64,000 nt of DNA from Actinopolyspora lacussalsi (GCA_030803735.1 JAURUC010000001.1:2435501-2499500), one strand, 5' to 3'. Positions 9,093-20,662 are shown, counted from the stretch's first letter. Made by a program: numbers and translations. The notes: generated from the letters alone by a model not told the origin.

Positions 9093-9137
9093 ATCCGACA
9101 CCGGGACATCCGACACCGGGACATCCGACACCGGGAC
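9093..9137. repeat. 15-bp tandem repeat, three perfect units
   Basis: Three exact copies of ATCCGACACCGGGAC, flanked by degenerate copies on both sides (about 9064-9146). They lie in the 282-bp space between the small Cys-rich gene and the yciI-family gene. The unit is a multiple of three and the frame is open on both strands, but no start, codon pattern or family match suggests a real gene. The rest of this space shows nothing clear. Confidence 0.85.
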
Positions 9138-9278
9138 ATCCGGACCACCCATCCTCCGGAACGTGCGCCAAGGGCTGTCGGTCCGCGACCATTCCACTCC
9201 GGTGACCGGCCCAGTCCCGCGAGCACCCCGGAACCCGACACCGTGCGAACGGTGCCGCGAACCGAGGCGACCCGCTCG

Positions 9279-9584
9279 CTACTCCGCCGGGGTCAGATGA
9301 TCGGCGTAATCGGCCAGCTCCGGGATGGTTCGAAGCGCCTGGAACTCGATCACCTCCTGACTGGCCACCTTGTGCACGACGAACGGGTCGGTCGCCAGGA
9401 TGGCGTCCAGCTGCCCACGCGACATGGACCGCGCGATGATGACTCCGCCGGTCCGGGGGTGCCGCCTTCCCGAAGCCACGAAGTCTCCGGAGTCTTGATG
9501 ATGGGACAGCCATTCGGAATGATCCGGCAACAGCGCGTCCACATCCGCCAACGGGGCCGTGTAATGCACCAGAACTACGTACAT
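9279..9584 (-). CDS. YciI family protein
   Basis: A 101-residue YCII-domain protein: MYVVLVHYTAPLADVDAL start, DHSEWLSHHQDSGDFVASG middle and DPFVVHKVASQEVIEFQ end. The family has a ferredoxin-like fold with a conserved His (here HSEW) and Asp (ATDPF) in a putative active site; its cellular role is mostly unknown. I chose the ATG at 9584 because the family begins exactly there, although only a weak GAAAG precedes it. It lies 120 bases downstream of the Nudix gene on the same strand. Confidence 0.85.
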   Translation of the reverse strand: MYVVLVHYTAPLADVDALLPDHSEWLSHHQDSGDFVASGRRHPRTGGVIIARSMSRGQLDAILATDPFVVHKVASQEVIEFQALRTIPELADYADHLTPAE

Positions 9585-9704
9585 TCTTTCACGATAGCGC
9601 CGATCGACAATCGAGGCGAGCAACGTCGTACAACGCCACACTATTCGACCAACCGGAAGAACATTTCAGACAAATCCGAAATTTAGTCGCGAATCCGCTT
9701 CGGG

Positions 9705-10664
9705 TTATTTTGGATCACGTTTTCCGCTTTCGGCAACCATGATCCTCCGCAGCGAGTCGAGCAGCAGTCGGTCGGCCTCCAGCCATTCCAATCCCACCAG
9801 CTGGGAGAGTTCGATCCAGCGCAGCGCCCGGTGTTCCACCGGAACGGGCGGGCGCGCACCCGCCGCCAGCCGTGCCCGCCAAACCCGCAGCGACATCCCG
9901 GACCCCGCTGACAGCGGAATATCGGTTCCCACCCTCCCCAGCGGAACCACCTCGGTGGCGAGCTCCTCGCGGCACTCCCGCACCACCGCCTCCGGCTCGC
10001 CCTCACCCGGTTCGACCCTGCCACCGGGTAGTTCCCAGCTGCCCGCGTGGTGAGCGGGATAACGCCGCTGCTGCGCGAGCAACATCCCGTCCTCGACGAG
10101 CGCGGTACCCACTACGACCGGCCGGGGCGCCCACTCCGAGACGAGCTCCCGCACCGCCGCGAGACAGGCGCTCACTCGCCCGCACAACCACTCGGGGAGG
10201 CCATCCCCCGCCAGGTGAATCTCGCAACGGGACCGGTTACCCGTCGTACGCTCCTCCGGCCTGAACTCCAGCAGCGCCGAACCACCGACCGCGGGAGAGT
10301 CGAGGCGCAACCGCAGCCCCGTCTCGTCGGCACGCAGCACGGTTCCCACCCCGCCACTTTCACCGCCCGCGTCATCGGAGTCCGCCGCGTCACCCGCACC
10401 GACGGCGACTGGAAACCGATCGCCGGCCAGCAACAGCTCCCCCACCGCTTCGGGCACTCGTTCCGCTGTCGCGCCGAGAAATCCGGTCACGGTACGGGTG
10501 TGCCGCAGCGCCGCGGCGACCACGTGGACGGGAGCGTTGACGGCGAAAGCGGATCCCAGCACGACAGGAATCGTGCCCGCCCCGGTGCGGAGCGATTTCC
10601 CCGGGGCGAGAACACGCCGGAACACCGACGGCCCGGGCAGTCCGCCGCTCCCTGCTCCGGTCAC
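9705..10664 (-). CDS. Nudix hydrolase with a long N-terminal extension
   Basis: Protein of 319 residues in two parts. Residues 1-180 or so form a domain that could be SRPBCC-like (APGKSLRTGAG, HVVAAALRHTRTVTGFL, then GLRLRLDSPAVGGSALLEF); I am not sure of this fold. The C-terminal 130 residues are a MutT-type Nudix domain with an intact box (GGRVEPGEGEPEAVVRE continuing CREELATEV) and an AQQRRYPAHHAGSWELPGG lead-in typical of 8-oxo-dGTP or CTP pyrophosphohydrolases. The start ATG overlaps the histidine-kinase stop by four bases, so the gene is the third in a regulator-kinase-Nudix operon. A mutT2-like gene lies near typA in mycobacteria, but without this extension. Confidence 0.85.
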   Translation of the reverse strand: MTGAGSGGLPGPSVFRRVLAPGKSLRTGAGTIPVVLGSAFAVNAPVHVVAAALRHTRTVTGFLGATAERVPEAVGELLLAGDRFPVAVGAGDAADSDDAGGESGGVGTVLRADETGLRLRLDSPAVGGSALLEFRPEERTTGNRSRCEIHLAGDGLPEWLCGRVSACLAAVRELVSEWAPRPVVVGTALVEDGMLLAQQRRYPAHHAGSWELPGGRVEPGEGEPEAVVRECREELATEVVPLGRVGTDIPLSAGSGMSLRVWRARLAAGARPPVPVEHRALRWIELSQLVGLEWLEADRLLLDSLRRIMVAESGKRDPK

Positions 10665-12055
10665 AACGCCCGACTCCGGTCACCGCCCCGGTCGGGAAGG
10701 CGAACCTCGAACCGCGCGCCCCCTTCCGGAGAAGTCCCCACCTGTGTCGATCCGCCGCGTCGTCGGACCACTTCGGCGACCAGCGCCAGTCCCAGCCCCG
10801 AGCCACCACCGTCACGTGCGCGATCGGGTTCGGCACGGTAGAACCGCTCGAACACGTGGGGGCGGTGCTCCGGTGCTATGCCCGGCCCGTCGTCGTCCAC
10901 GAGCAGCCGCGCGCCCCGCGAGGTCGGCAGCACGGAGACACGCACGATGGCCCGCGCGTAGCGCAGCGCGTTCGCGACGAGGTTGTCCAGCACGGTGGCG
11001 ACCTCGGCGGGCGTGGACCACACGGTGACGGCGGACAGTGGTGTGGCCAGACGCACCCTGGCCCCGGTGCCCGCCGTGTTCGACCGGTCCACCACCAGTC
11101 GCGCCGCCGCCACGAGTTCCACCGGTTCCCCCTCGGGGGGTGTAGCGGTGTCCGAGCGCGCCAGCGCCAGCAGTCCCTCCACCAGTTCGGACAGGCGCCG
11201 GGCCTCCTGTTCGATCTGCCGCAGCGTCTCCTGGGCCAGTTCCGGGTCGGGGTGAACCACCGCGACCTCCGCCTGTGCCCGGATCGAGCCCACCGGATTG
11301 CGCAGTTCGTGCGCCGCGTCCCCGGTGAACCTGCTCAGTCGCTCGGTGTCCGCGTCACGCCGGGCGAGCATGTCGTTGGTCGCCCGCGCGAGCGAGCGCA
11401 GCTCGTCGTCGGCCTCCGGCAGCGGCAGTCGCTCCCCCACCGGCAGTCGCGCCGCGGCCAGCCGCATCCGGCGCACCGGACGAAGCGCCCCGCGTACCGC
11501 CAACCAGGTCGCCGTGCCCACGAGCAGCGCGACGACCAGCGAGCCGATCCCGAGCACCCGGTTCGCGGTGGTGCGAACGTCGCGATAGGCCGAGAGATCC
11601 GTCCGGGCCAACACCAGCAGGGGTTTGCCGCTCGGAGCGGCCACAACGCGACCCACCCAGCGCACTCCCGCCCCGGAATCACCGGTTCCGCCGGACCTGG
11701 TGACGCCCTTGCCCGCTTTCAGGCTGTTGATCTCCCAGGGCCGCAGCGCGGTGGCCCCCCGTCCGTCCACCGGGTTGCCCGCGGTGTCCAGCACCCGGAT
11801 GCCGTCTCCGGCGACCCGCCCGGGAGCGGAACCCCCGGTCAGGTTCGTCGCGGCGGCACGTGACTCGGTGCGAAGCCTCGTGTCCACCGACTCCAGCGAG
11901 AGCAGCCCGATGAACGCACCGCTGATGGACACGATCACGGCCAGCCCGAGCAACGAGGCGAACACGGCGGCGACGCTGGTGCGGAACTGCACGGTCCGCC
12001 GCCGCCACCAGGCGCGGGGGCCGCGACCGGCCACGAACCGGAAACGACGTCTCAT
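10661..12055 (-). CDS. Sensor histidine kinase, OmpR-partner type
   Basis: Membrane-bound kinase of 464 residues. A basic N-terminus leads to TM1 (about 29-52), an extracytoplasmic sensor region (53-165), TM2 (about 168-187), a HAMP linker, an H-box TGDAAHELRNPVGSIRAQ with His249 as phospho-acceptor, an N-box (VLDNLVANALRYA), a D/F-box (DDDGPGIAPEHRPHVFERF) and a GGGSGLGLALVAEV lid motif. Together these make a complete, probably active kinase. Its partner is the response regulator encoded 63 bases upstream. The signal sensed is unknown; the divergent LolA-like/ABC operon is a plausible target. Confidence 0.93.
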   Translation of the reverse strand: MRRRFRFVAGRGPRAWWRRRTVQFRTSVAAVFASLLGLAVIVSISGAFIGLLSLESVDTRLRTESRAAATNLTGGSAPGRVAGDGIRVLDTAGNPVDGRGATALRPWEINSLKAGKGVTRSGGTGDSGAGVRWVGRVVAAPSGKPLLVLARTDLSAYRDVRTTANRVLGIGSLVVALLVGTATWLAVRGALRPVRRMRLAAARLPVGERLPLPEADDELRSLARATNDMLARRDADTERLSRFTGDAAHELRNPVGSIRAQAEVAVVHPDPELAQETLRQIEQEARRLSELVEGLLALARSDTATPPEGEPVELVAAARLVVDRSNTAGTGARVRLATPLSAVTVWSTPAEVATVLDNLVANALRYARAIVRVSVLPTSRGARLLVDDDGPGIAPEHRPHVFERFYRAEPDRARDGGGSGLGLALVAEVVRRRGGSTQVGTSPEGGARFEVRLPDRGGDRSRAL

Positions 12056-12118
12056 GGGATGACGCGCCCCTCGTATCGGGCGGGAACAGCGGTGCCGGAG
12101 TCGAACCGGCGTCGTGCC

Positions 12119-12826
12119 TCACGCATCGTTCATCCGGTACCCGTGGCCGCGCACCGTCTCCACCAGTTCTCCCGCACCGACCGCGTCGAGCTTGCGCCGC
12201 AGATAACCGACGTAGACCTCCACCACGTTGCGGGTGACCTCCTGGTCGTTGCCCCACACCGCCTGCAGCAGATCCTCCTTGGTCAGCACCGTGCCCGGGC
12301 GACTCGCCAACGCCACCAGCAGTTTGTACTCCCTGGGCGACAACGCGATGGGGTCACCGGCCCAGCTGACCTTGCGTCCGGAGCGGTCGATCTCCAGTTC
12401 ACCGACCCGGAGGCTTTCCCGCCTGGCGGGGGTGTCACCTCTGCGAACGAGCGCCCGCACCTGCGCGGCCAGCACCACGAACGAGAACGGTTTGACCACG
12501 TACCCGTCGGCTCCCAGATCCAGCCCGTCGGCCTGGTCGAACTCACCGTCCTTGGCCGAGACCAGCAGCACCGGTGTGTGTACCCCGCGATGCCGTAACC
12601 GTTCCAGCACCCGGTAGCCGGACAGGCCGGGAAGCAGCACGTCCAGCAGAATGACGTCGAACGATCCCGTCACGCCCAGCCGGAGCGCTTCGTGCCCCTC
12701 CGCGCAGACGGTGACCTCCATACCTTCGGCGGACAAGCCGCGACGCAACGCGGTCCGGACACCCGCTTCGTCGTCGACCACCAGTACTCGGAGGGGAGTG
12801 TTCTCATGGTTCACGACTCTCAGCAT
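12119..12826 (-). CDS. OmpR/PhoB-family response regulator
   Basis: Receiver domain with the acidic pair DDE near residue 20, the phospho-acceptor Asp in FDVILLDVLLPGLSG, and the KPF lysine of the switch. It is followed by a winged-helix domain (LSPREYKLLVALASRPG, TRNVVEVYVGYLRRKLD, ETVRGHGYRMND). It precedes the histidine kinase on the same strand. The start is uncertain: an in-frame ATG at 12856, the ATG at 12826 used here and a GTG at 12814 all lack a strong ribosome site; 12814 would leave the shortest normal N-terminus. The gene is divergent from the LolA-like gene with about 220 bases between them, the natural place for its operator. Confidence 0.93.
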   Translation of the reverse strand: MLRVVNHENTPLRVLVVDDEAGVRTALRRGLSAEGMEVTVCAEGHEALRLGVTGSFDVILLDVLLPGLSGYRVLERLRHRGVHTPVLLVSAKDGEFDQADGLDLGADGYVVKPFSFVVLAAQVRALVRRGDTPARRESLRVGELEIDRSGRKVSWAGDPIALSPREYKLLVALASRPGTVLTKEDLLQAVWGNDQEVTRNVVEVYVGYLRRKLDAVGAGELVETVRGHGYRMNDA

Positions 12827-13044
12827 GCCCGCGACACCATCGACAACGCATCGCACGCCCGGTTTCCATCGCGGTGGACGGCACGGTCCACCATTGACGG
12901 GTCACCGGTGTCCGACCCAGCCCACCGAGGTGCGATTCCCCAGCACACGAGCCCGAACGAAAGCCCGGAGTCGTATTCTCAGGATCATCTCAGCGGGACG
13001 GGTGCAAGGTGGGTGTCGACCACAAGGAATTCGAAGGGACTCGG

Positions 13045-14193
13045 ATGAGACGCAGGAACATCGCGCTTACCGCCTCGGCCGGAGTCGCCGCCGGAGCGCT
13101 CGGACTCACCTCGATGACGCTTCCCGCCGGCGCGCAGAGCCCCCAGCTTCCCCAGGTGTCCGCCGACGAGCTGGTCGCTTCGGTGATGGAGTCGGATCCA
13201 CCGGCACTCGCGGGCAGGATCACCGTGCACAACGAGCTCGGGTTACCCGCTCTCCCCGGAGCGGGTGAGGCGGGCGAGCTGCTCTCGGGTGGCGACAAGT
13301 CGATGCGGGTCTGGTACGACGGTCAGCAGCGGCAACGGATCTCGATGTCCAACGGCAGCGACGAGACCACCGTGGTCGACGACGGCAACACGGTGTGGAA
13401 GTGGGACTCCGCCGAGCGCACCGTGGTCAAGTACTCCCACGGGGATTCCTCCCGGGAAGAGTCCGGGACGGAACGTCCGGACGCGGGCACTCCGGCGGAC
13501 CCCTCGGAGCTCGCCCAGCCCTCGGAGATCGCCCAGCGGCTCGTCGGCAAACTGCGGGAGACCAGCAGCGTACAGGTGGACGGCACCGCGAGCGTCGCGG
13601 GACGGGACGCCTACGAGCTGGTGCTGACACCGAAACCGAACGAGCGCACCAAGCTGCGGGAGGTCCGGATCGCCGTGGGAGCCGAGAATCGGATCCCGCT
13701 GCGGGTGGAGGTCAACACCAACGGTTCGAGCGATCCAGCGCTGCGGGCCGGGTTCTCCGAACTGAGCACGGGCGCGCAGGACGCGGAGCTGTTCCAGTTC
13801 ACCCCACCGGAGAACGCGAAGGTGCGCACGCCCGAAAAGCCCGAGGAGCGGAGTTCCGTTCCCTCCCGGGAGGAGGACCCCGGCTCCGGCGACGGCAACC
13901 GCCTCAGGACCGAGGGAACCGGCTGGGACACGGTGGTGCTGAGCCGCCTGCCGGAGAACGCGATGCGTTCGTCCGCCGGTGACGGTGAACAGTCCGGAGC
14001 CGGTGCCGCCGAATCCGGGGAAACCGGTGTTCGCGCCATGGCCGAACGCATGGGATCGCCGGTCAGCGGATCGTGGGGCCACGGCTGGGTGATCAACACC
14101 TCGGTCGGCTCGGCGATACTGACCTCCGACGGCCGGGTGGTCGCCGGTGCGGTTCCGCAGCAGGTATTGATCGAGGCACTGCGGGACGCCTGA
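13045..14193 (+). CDS. LolA-like secreted protein (MucB/RseB N-terminal fold)
   Basis: Exported protein of 382 residues with a Sec-type signal peptide (RRRN, then ALTASAGVAAGALGL, cleavage near AGAQS). The mature part has a LolA/RseB-like beta-sheet pattern (KSMRVWYDGQQRQRIS, NTVWKWDSAERTVVKY, ELVLTPKPNERTKLRE) and a Glu/Pro-rich linker. It ends in a domain with WGHGWVINTSVGSAILTSDG. Such actinobacterial proteins commonly sit with an ABC exporter, as here: its TGA overlaps the ATPase start by one base. It probably binds a hydrophobic ligand or lipid outside the membrane. I chose the ATG at 13045 because the signal peptide begins there. Confidence 0.8.
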   Translation: MRRRNIALTASAGVAAGALGLTSMTLPAGAQSPQLPQVSADELVASVMESDPPALAGRITVHNELGLPALPGAGEAGELLSGGDKSMRVWYDGQQRQRISMSNGSDETTVVDDGNTVWKWDSAERTVVKYSHGDSSREESGTERPDAGTPADPSELAQPSEIAQRLVGKLRETSSVQVDGTASVAGRDAYELVLTPKPNERTKLREVRIAVGAENRIPLRVEVNTNGSSDPALRAGFSELSTGAQDAELFQFTPPENAKVRTPEKPEERSSVPSREEDPGSGDGNRLRTEGTGWDTVVLSRLPENAMRSSAGDGEQSGAGAAESGETGVRAMAERMGSPVSGSWGHGWVINTSVGSAILTSDGRVVAGAVPQQVLIEALRDA

Positions 14194-15173
14194 TGACAGG
14201 ACCCGCTGACACCGCCGAGGCGGGGGCCACGAGCGCCCCCGCCTCCGGGCGTGACGAACCGGAACCCGCACTGCGCACCAGCTCGCTACGCAAGACCTAC
14301 GGCGGGACAGTGGCGGTCGCCGATGTGGACCTGTGGGTACCTCGCGGTGCGGTGGTCGGCATGCTCGGTCCGAACGGATCGGGCAAGACCACCACGATCC
14401 GGATGCTGCTGGGGCTGACCGAGCCATCCTCCGGATCGGTCGAACTGCTCGGGCACCGCATGCCGGACCAGAGCGGTCGTGCACTGCCTTCGGTGGGAGC
14501 CCTGGTGGAAGGACCGGGGTTTCACCCCTTCATGTCGGGTAGGCGGAACCTGCTCCGCTGTGCCGCCATGGAGCCCGCGCTGTACGGCTCGGACATCGCC
14601 ACGGCGGTGCGGCAGGCACTGGAACGAGTGGGGCTCGTCGAGGCCGCGGAGCGCAAGTACCGCTCCTACTCGCTGGGCATGAAGCAGCGGCTCGGGCTGG
14701 CCGCGGCGTTGCTCGTGCCGCGCGACCTCGTGGTGCTCGACGAACCCACGAACGGTCTGGATCCGGCCGGCACCAGGGAAATACGTCGAATCATCGCGGA
14801 GCTGCACGCGAACGGGACAACGGTGGTGGTCTCCTCACACCTGCTGTCCGAGGTGGAGGCGACCTGCACCCATGCGGCCGTGCTGCAGGCGGGCTCGCTG
14901 ATCGCCCAGGGCGAGTTGGCGACCCTGCTGGAGTCCGGCGGACCCAATCTGCTGCTCCGAGTCTCCGACAACGACTCGGGGCTGGAAGCGCTGCGGCAGA
15001 GCGGCATACCGGCTCGCGTGGAGGAGGGAGAGCTACGAGTGGAGCTGTCCGAAACGGACGCACCCGCAGTCATCGCGGCACTGGTGCACGCCGGGATCGG
15101 GGTACACGAGGCACGCCGGGACCGGGCCGGCCTGGAGGAGATCTTCGCCCGACTCACCGAGGGGGAGTCATGA
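14193..15173 (+). CDS. ABC transporter ATPase
   Basis: Cytoplasmic ATPase of 326 residues, drug/bacitracin-exporter (CcmA/DrrA-like) class. Walker A is GPNGSGKTT, the signature is YSLGMKQRLGLAAAL, Walker B is LVVLDEPTNGLD and the switch His is in VVVSSHLLSEVE. The C-terminal 70 residues are a regulatory extension common in this class. The first codon overlaps the previous stop (TGATG) and the last four bases overlap the permease start (ATGA), so all three genes are coupled. The substrate is unknown; with the LolA-like partner a lipid or antimicrobial peptide is plausible. Confidence 0.93.
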   Translation: MTGPADTAEAGATSAPASGRDEPEPALRTSSLRKTYGGTVAVADVDLWVPRGAVVGMLGPNGSGKTTTIRMLLGLTEPSSGSVELLGHRMPDQSGRALPSVGALVEGPGFHPFMSGRRNLLRCAAMEPALYGSDIATAVRQALERVGLVEAAERKYRSYSLGMKQRLGLAAALLVPRDLVVLDEPTNGLDPAGTREIRRIIAELHANGTTVVVSSHLLSEVEATCTHAAVLQAGSLIAQGELATLLESGGPNLLLRVSDNDSGLEALRQSGIPARVEEGELRVELSETDAPAVIAALVHAGIGVHEARRDRAGLEEIFARLTEGES

Positions 15174-16030
15174 CGGGAACGGCCTCACGAGTCGAGCTGC
15201 CGTCCGGCGTCCGGCAGCGTGCTTCGGCGCCGTTCGGGCGAGTGGTTGGCTCCGAACTGAGTTGGATACTGCACCGGCCGCGCAATCTGCTCGCGCTGCT
15301 CGGGCTGGCGGTGATTCCCGTCCTGATCGGAACGGTGCTCGCCATAACCGGAGGTCCTTCCGGCGGAACGGGACTGTTCTCGGCGGTCGCGGGCAACGGA
15401 CTGGTCCTCCCGGTGCTGGCCCTGATGCTGACGCAGAACCTGCTGCTGCCGTTGATCACCGCGATGGTGGCCGCCGACGGACTGGCGGGCGAGGCGGCCA
15501 ACGGCACGCTGCGCGGACTGCTGCTGGCACCGGTCGGCAGGGTACGGCTGGTGGTGGTCAAGGCACTGGGCGTGCTGCTGATGGTGGTACTCGCCGTCGG
15601 TGTCGTCGCGTTGAGCGGAGTGCTGACCGGACTGCTGATCGTCGGAAGCGACGGTCTCGTCACTCTGTCCGGCACCACTCTCCCGCTGGGGGAGGCGCTG
15701 GGCAGGGTCGCACTGGCGACGGGCTGGTGCGCGGTGCAGATGGCCGCGGTCGGCGCGGTCGCGCTGGCGATATCCGCGACGACGGAGCACTCGCTGCTGG
15801 TACTCATCGCCACGGTGGGGGGTTTGATCGTGTTCGGGGTGCTGGAGGCCATTCCGTCCCTGGAGTGGCTCAAACCGATCTTCATAACCGCCGACTGGTA
15901 CTCCATCAGCGATGTACTGAGCGATCCGATCCGCTGGAACAATCTGGTGGACGGACTGTGGCGCGCCGGTTGCTACATGCTGGTGGGCTTTTCGGCGGCC
16001 GTGACACGGATGGCCACCAAGGACACCTGA
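15170..16030 (+). CDS. ABC-2 type permease
   Basis: Membrane subunit of 286 residues for the preceding ATPase. Six hydrophobic spans are visible, including RNLLALLGLAVIPVLIG, LVVVKALGVLLMVVLAV, ALATGWCAVQMAAVGAVAL and SLLVLIATVGGLIVFGV. The order, with an extracellular loop between the fourth and sixth spans, fits the ABC-2/NatB-like fold. The gene ends the LolA-like/ATPase/permease operon. No terminator hairpin with a T-run is obvious after it. Confidence 0.9.
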   Translation: MTGTASRVELPSGVRQRASAPFGRVVGSELSWILHRPRNLLALLGLAVIPVLIGTVLAITGGPSGGTGLFSAVAGNGLVLPVLALMLTQNLLLPLITAMVAADGLAGEAANGTLRGLLLAPVGRVRLVVVKALGVLLMVVLAVGVVALSGVLTGLLIVGSDGLVTLSGTTLPLGEALGRVALATGWCAVQMAAVGAVALAISATTEHSLLVLIATVGGLIVFGVLEAIPSLEWLKPIFITADWYSISDVLSDPIRWNNLVDGLWRAGCYMLVGFSAAVTRMATKDT

Positions 16031-16069
16031 CTCGACCGTGACAGAGGGTTTGTCCGTAACGGCGCGGCG

Positions 16070-16135
16070 ATTTCGCGAGAAATTGACAACGACCGCGCCT
16101 TGCCGCCCAACCTGCCCGAACATTTCGCGAGAAAT
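16070..16135. repeat. Two ATTTC-N4-GAAAT inverted repeats upstream of geosmin synthase
   Basis: ATTTCGCGAGAAAT occurs identically at 16070-16083 and 16122-16135, 52 bases apart, in the 310-base space before the geosmin synthase gene. Related copies lie at 52297-52310 and 52990-53003, also intergenic. Their position suits an operator pair or a dispersed extragenic palindrome. Nothing else is evident in this intergenic space. Confidence 0.6.
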
Positions 16136-16274
16136 CGACGCCGCCGGAACGGGATCAACGACGCCGCGAGTCGGCGACCGTGCCGGAACGGCCGCCGACG
16201 GGCAACGTTCGATTGGTTCGATCGTCTGATGGACATCACCCGATAGAACACGAGCGTCGCTCGGATGGCCGTAG

Positions 16275-18563
<2,289 letters not shown>

Positions 18564-18631
18564 CAGGCCGGGAGGACTGTTCGTCCCGGTGCCCGAAACG
18601 CCGGGACGGCAGATCCTCGCACAGGAACGGA

Positions 18632-19459
18632 CTACCGTGCGGGTTTGGCGGCGGCCAGCGAGTACATCAGCGGCGAGCGTGCCGATCGCCCGGGGTAGCG
18701 GAAGTGCGAACCGTCGTGGACCAGCGTCGCGTAGCGCTGGAACGGAATCGTGTCGTGTTCGTGCAGGAACTCGATCCGCAACCCGGCACCCGCGAGGGCA
18801 CTGACGACGTCACCGAGGGTGTGGTGCCACTCGGTCACGGTGTTGTGCGCGGTCTCGGCTTCCCAGTCGGCATAAGAGCCCGGTGAGTCGTAGGTACGGG
18901 GATGACGCGTGAAGTAGTCGCGGTTGACGGTAAGGCCCTGTTCGTCGTCGAGAATCTCGGTCAACGGATGGAACTCGGCCAGATGGAGTCGACCGCCGGG
19001 ACGCAGCAACCCTGCCACGATGCGCGCCCACCGAGCGATGTCGGGCAACCACATCAGGGCACCACTGCCGGTGTAGACGATGTCGAACTCCCCAGCCCCG
19101 AGCTCGTCCACCGCTTGGTAGAGATCGGCGGCTACGAAACGCGCCCGGTGGGAGAGTCCTACCTGGGTGGCGAGGTCGGTCGCGGTGCTGATCGCCGAGG
19201 CGGAGAAATCCAGACCGGTGACGCGAGCCCCGTGACGCGCCCATCCCAGTGTGTCCAATCCGATGTGACACTGCAGATGGGCCAGCTCCAGACCGGCGAC
19301 GTCACCTACTTCCTCGAGTTGAAACCGGTCGAGGACCTCATCTCCCGCGCGAAAGCCGTCAAGGTCGTAGAACGTGCTCGCGGTGTGGAGCGGAACCCGC
19401 TCTTCCCAGTGGCGTCTGTTCTCGTCGATCAGATCGGCAGTGTTACGGGCCTCGCGCAT
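18632..19459 (-). CDS. Class I SAM-dependent methyltransferase
   Basis: A 275-residue methyltransferase. Motif I is degenerate (GLELAHLQCHIGLDTLGWAR), followed by motif II acid (VTGLDFSASAI), motif post-II (FDIVYTGSGALMWLPD) and LLRPGGRLHLAEFHP. The substrate is unknown. It is convergent with geosmin synthase, which it abuts within 70 bases, but the opposite strand argues against a shared pathway. I chose the ATG at 19459 (MREARNTADLIDENRRHW) because homologues of this type begin with the ENRRHWEERVP segment; the open frame continues 22 codons upstream. Confidence 0.85.
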   Translation of the reverse strand: MREARNTADLIDENRRHWEERVPLHTASTFYDLDGFRAGDEVLDRFQLEEVGDVAGLELAHLQCHIGLDTLGWARHGARVTGLDFSASAISTATDLATQVGLSHRARFVAADLYQAVDELGAGEFDIVYTGSGALMWLPDIARWARIVAGLLRPGGRLHLAEFHPLTEILDDEQGLTVNRDYFTRHPRTYDSPGSYADWEAETAHNTVTEWHHTLGDVVSALAGAGLRIEFLHEHDTIPFQRYATLVHDGSHFRYPGRSARSPLMYSLAAAKPAR

Positions 19460-19525
19460 AGCGGGATCATACGTGCGAATCGCGCCTTCCGGACAAGCCG
19501 TTTTCGACGACGTTTCGTCCCGCAC

Positions 19526-20662
19526 TCAACGGATCTTCCCCTCATTCCGGAACTCTTCGGTGATCAGGGCCGTGCCGTTCGGTTCGAGGGTCAGCGTCAC
19601 CTCCTCGTCGAGGTGGGGAACCTCGTCGAGCGAGGTGACGGCTTCCAGCGGTTCGAGCCGCGGCGCGTCCGGCACGGTCACCGTCAAGCGCACGTGGTCG
19701 TGCCGATGGACCCGTTCCCGCACCACAGCACGGGGCTGCCCGGCCGGGTCCTCCTCTCCGGCGGGAACTGCCCGCAGTCCCGCCGAACGGAGTCCGATCC
19801 GGACCGTCCCCACGGGGCAGTCCGAGGGGCGAGGCAGCGTACCGAGCTCACAACGGATCGTCTCCTCATCGGCGAGACCGGACAGAATGGTGCCGCAGCC
19901 CAGGAAGCATGCCACTTCCTCGGTGGCGGGCCGGTGCCAGAGGCGCCACGGGGTATCGAGCTGTTCGATCCGCCCCGCCGCGAGTACCGCTATCCGGTCG
20001 GCGAGCGTGAATGCCTCGTCGTGGTCGTGGGTCACCAGCACGCCGGTCATCCGATTCCGGTCGAGCACGCGTGCCAGATCCACGGCCAGCCGTTCCCGCA
20101 GCATCCGGTCCAGCCCGGAGAGCGGTTCGTCGAGCAGCAGCAACCGGGGCTCGGCGGCCAGCGCCCGAGCCAGCGCGACCCGTTGCGCCTGCCCACCGGA
20201 CAACTCGGTGACTCGTCGATCCTGGTAACCGGCCAGCCCGACCAGTTCGAGAAGCCGCGCCACCGTCTCGCGGCGCTCGCGCCTGCCGACCGATCGCATC
20301 CGCAGCGCGAAGTCCACATTGCCCGCCACGTCGCGGTGTCCGAAGAGCTGGCCGTCCTGGAAGACCATGCCGAAACCGCGGCGATGCACCGGCACGCCGG
20401 ACAGCTCGACACCGTCGAAGGCGATCCGTCCTTCCGAAGGACGCTCCAGTCCGGCCACGCTCCGCAGCAGGGTGGTCTTGCCACAGCCGGAGGGCCCCAG
20501 CACGGCCAGCACCTCGCCACGGGACACACTGAAATCCACCTCGGACAGTGCCGTGGTGCCGCCGTAGCGCACCGTCAGTCCTTCCAGTCGCAGGCCGTCG
20601 TCCGGTTCACGGCGGTTTTCCGGCACCGCCGCTGTTTTCCGGTACCCGAGTGCGGAACGCAT
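19526..20662 (-). CDS. thiQ: Thiamine ABC transporter ATPase
   Basis: ATPase of 378 residues. Walker [10 protein letters not shown], signature [16 protein letters not shown], Walker [13 protein letters not shown], switch [11 protein letters not shown]. After the nucleotide-binding domain (to about residue 235) comes a 130-residue C-terminal extension of beta character (TOBE-like), longer than in E. coli ThiQ. The ATG overlaps the thiP stop by one base (TGATG). The TPP riboswitch ahead of thiB and the permease type identify the substrate as thiamine or a precursor. Confidence 0.9.
   Translation of the reverse strand: MRSALGYRKTAAVPENRREPDDGLRLEGLTVRYGGTTALSEVDFSVSRGEVLAVLGPSGCGKTTLLRSVAGLERPSEGRIAFDGVELSGVPVHRRGFGMVFQDGQLFGHRDVAGNVDFALRMRSVGRRERRETVARLLELVGLAGYQDRRVTELSGGQAQRVALARALAAEPRLLLLDEPLSGLDRMLRERLAVDLARVLDRNRMTGVLVTHDHDEAFTLADRIAVLAAGRIEQLDTPWRLWHRPATEEVACFLGCGTILSGLADEETIRCELGTLPRPSDCPVGTVRIGLRSAGLRAVPAGEEDPAGQPRAVVRERVHRHDHVRLTVTVPDAPRLEPLEAVTSLDEVPHLDEEVTLTLEPNGTALITEEFRNEGKIR

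Noticed and set aside
9064..9146. CRISPR array
   Set aside because: Contiguous 15-bp units without spacers; no cas genes in the window.
12060..12118. tRNA-like sequence between kinase and regulator genes
   Set aside because: A short GGAGTCGAACCGG match only; no cloverleaf arms and too little space.
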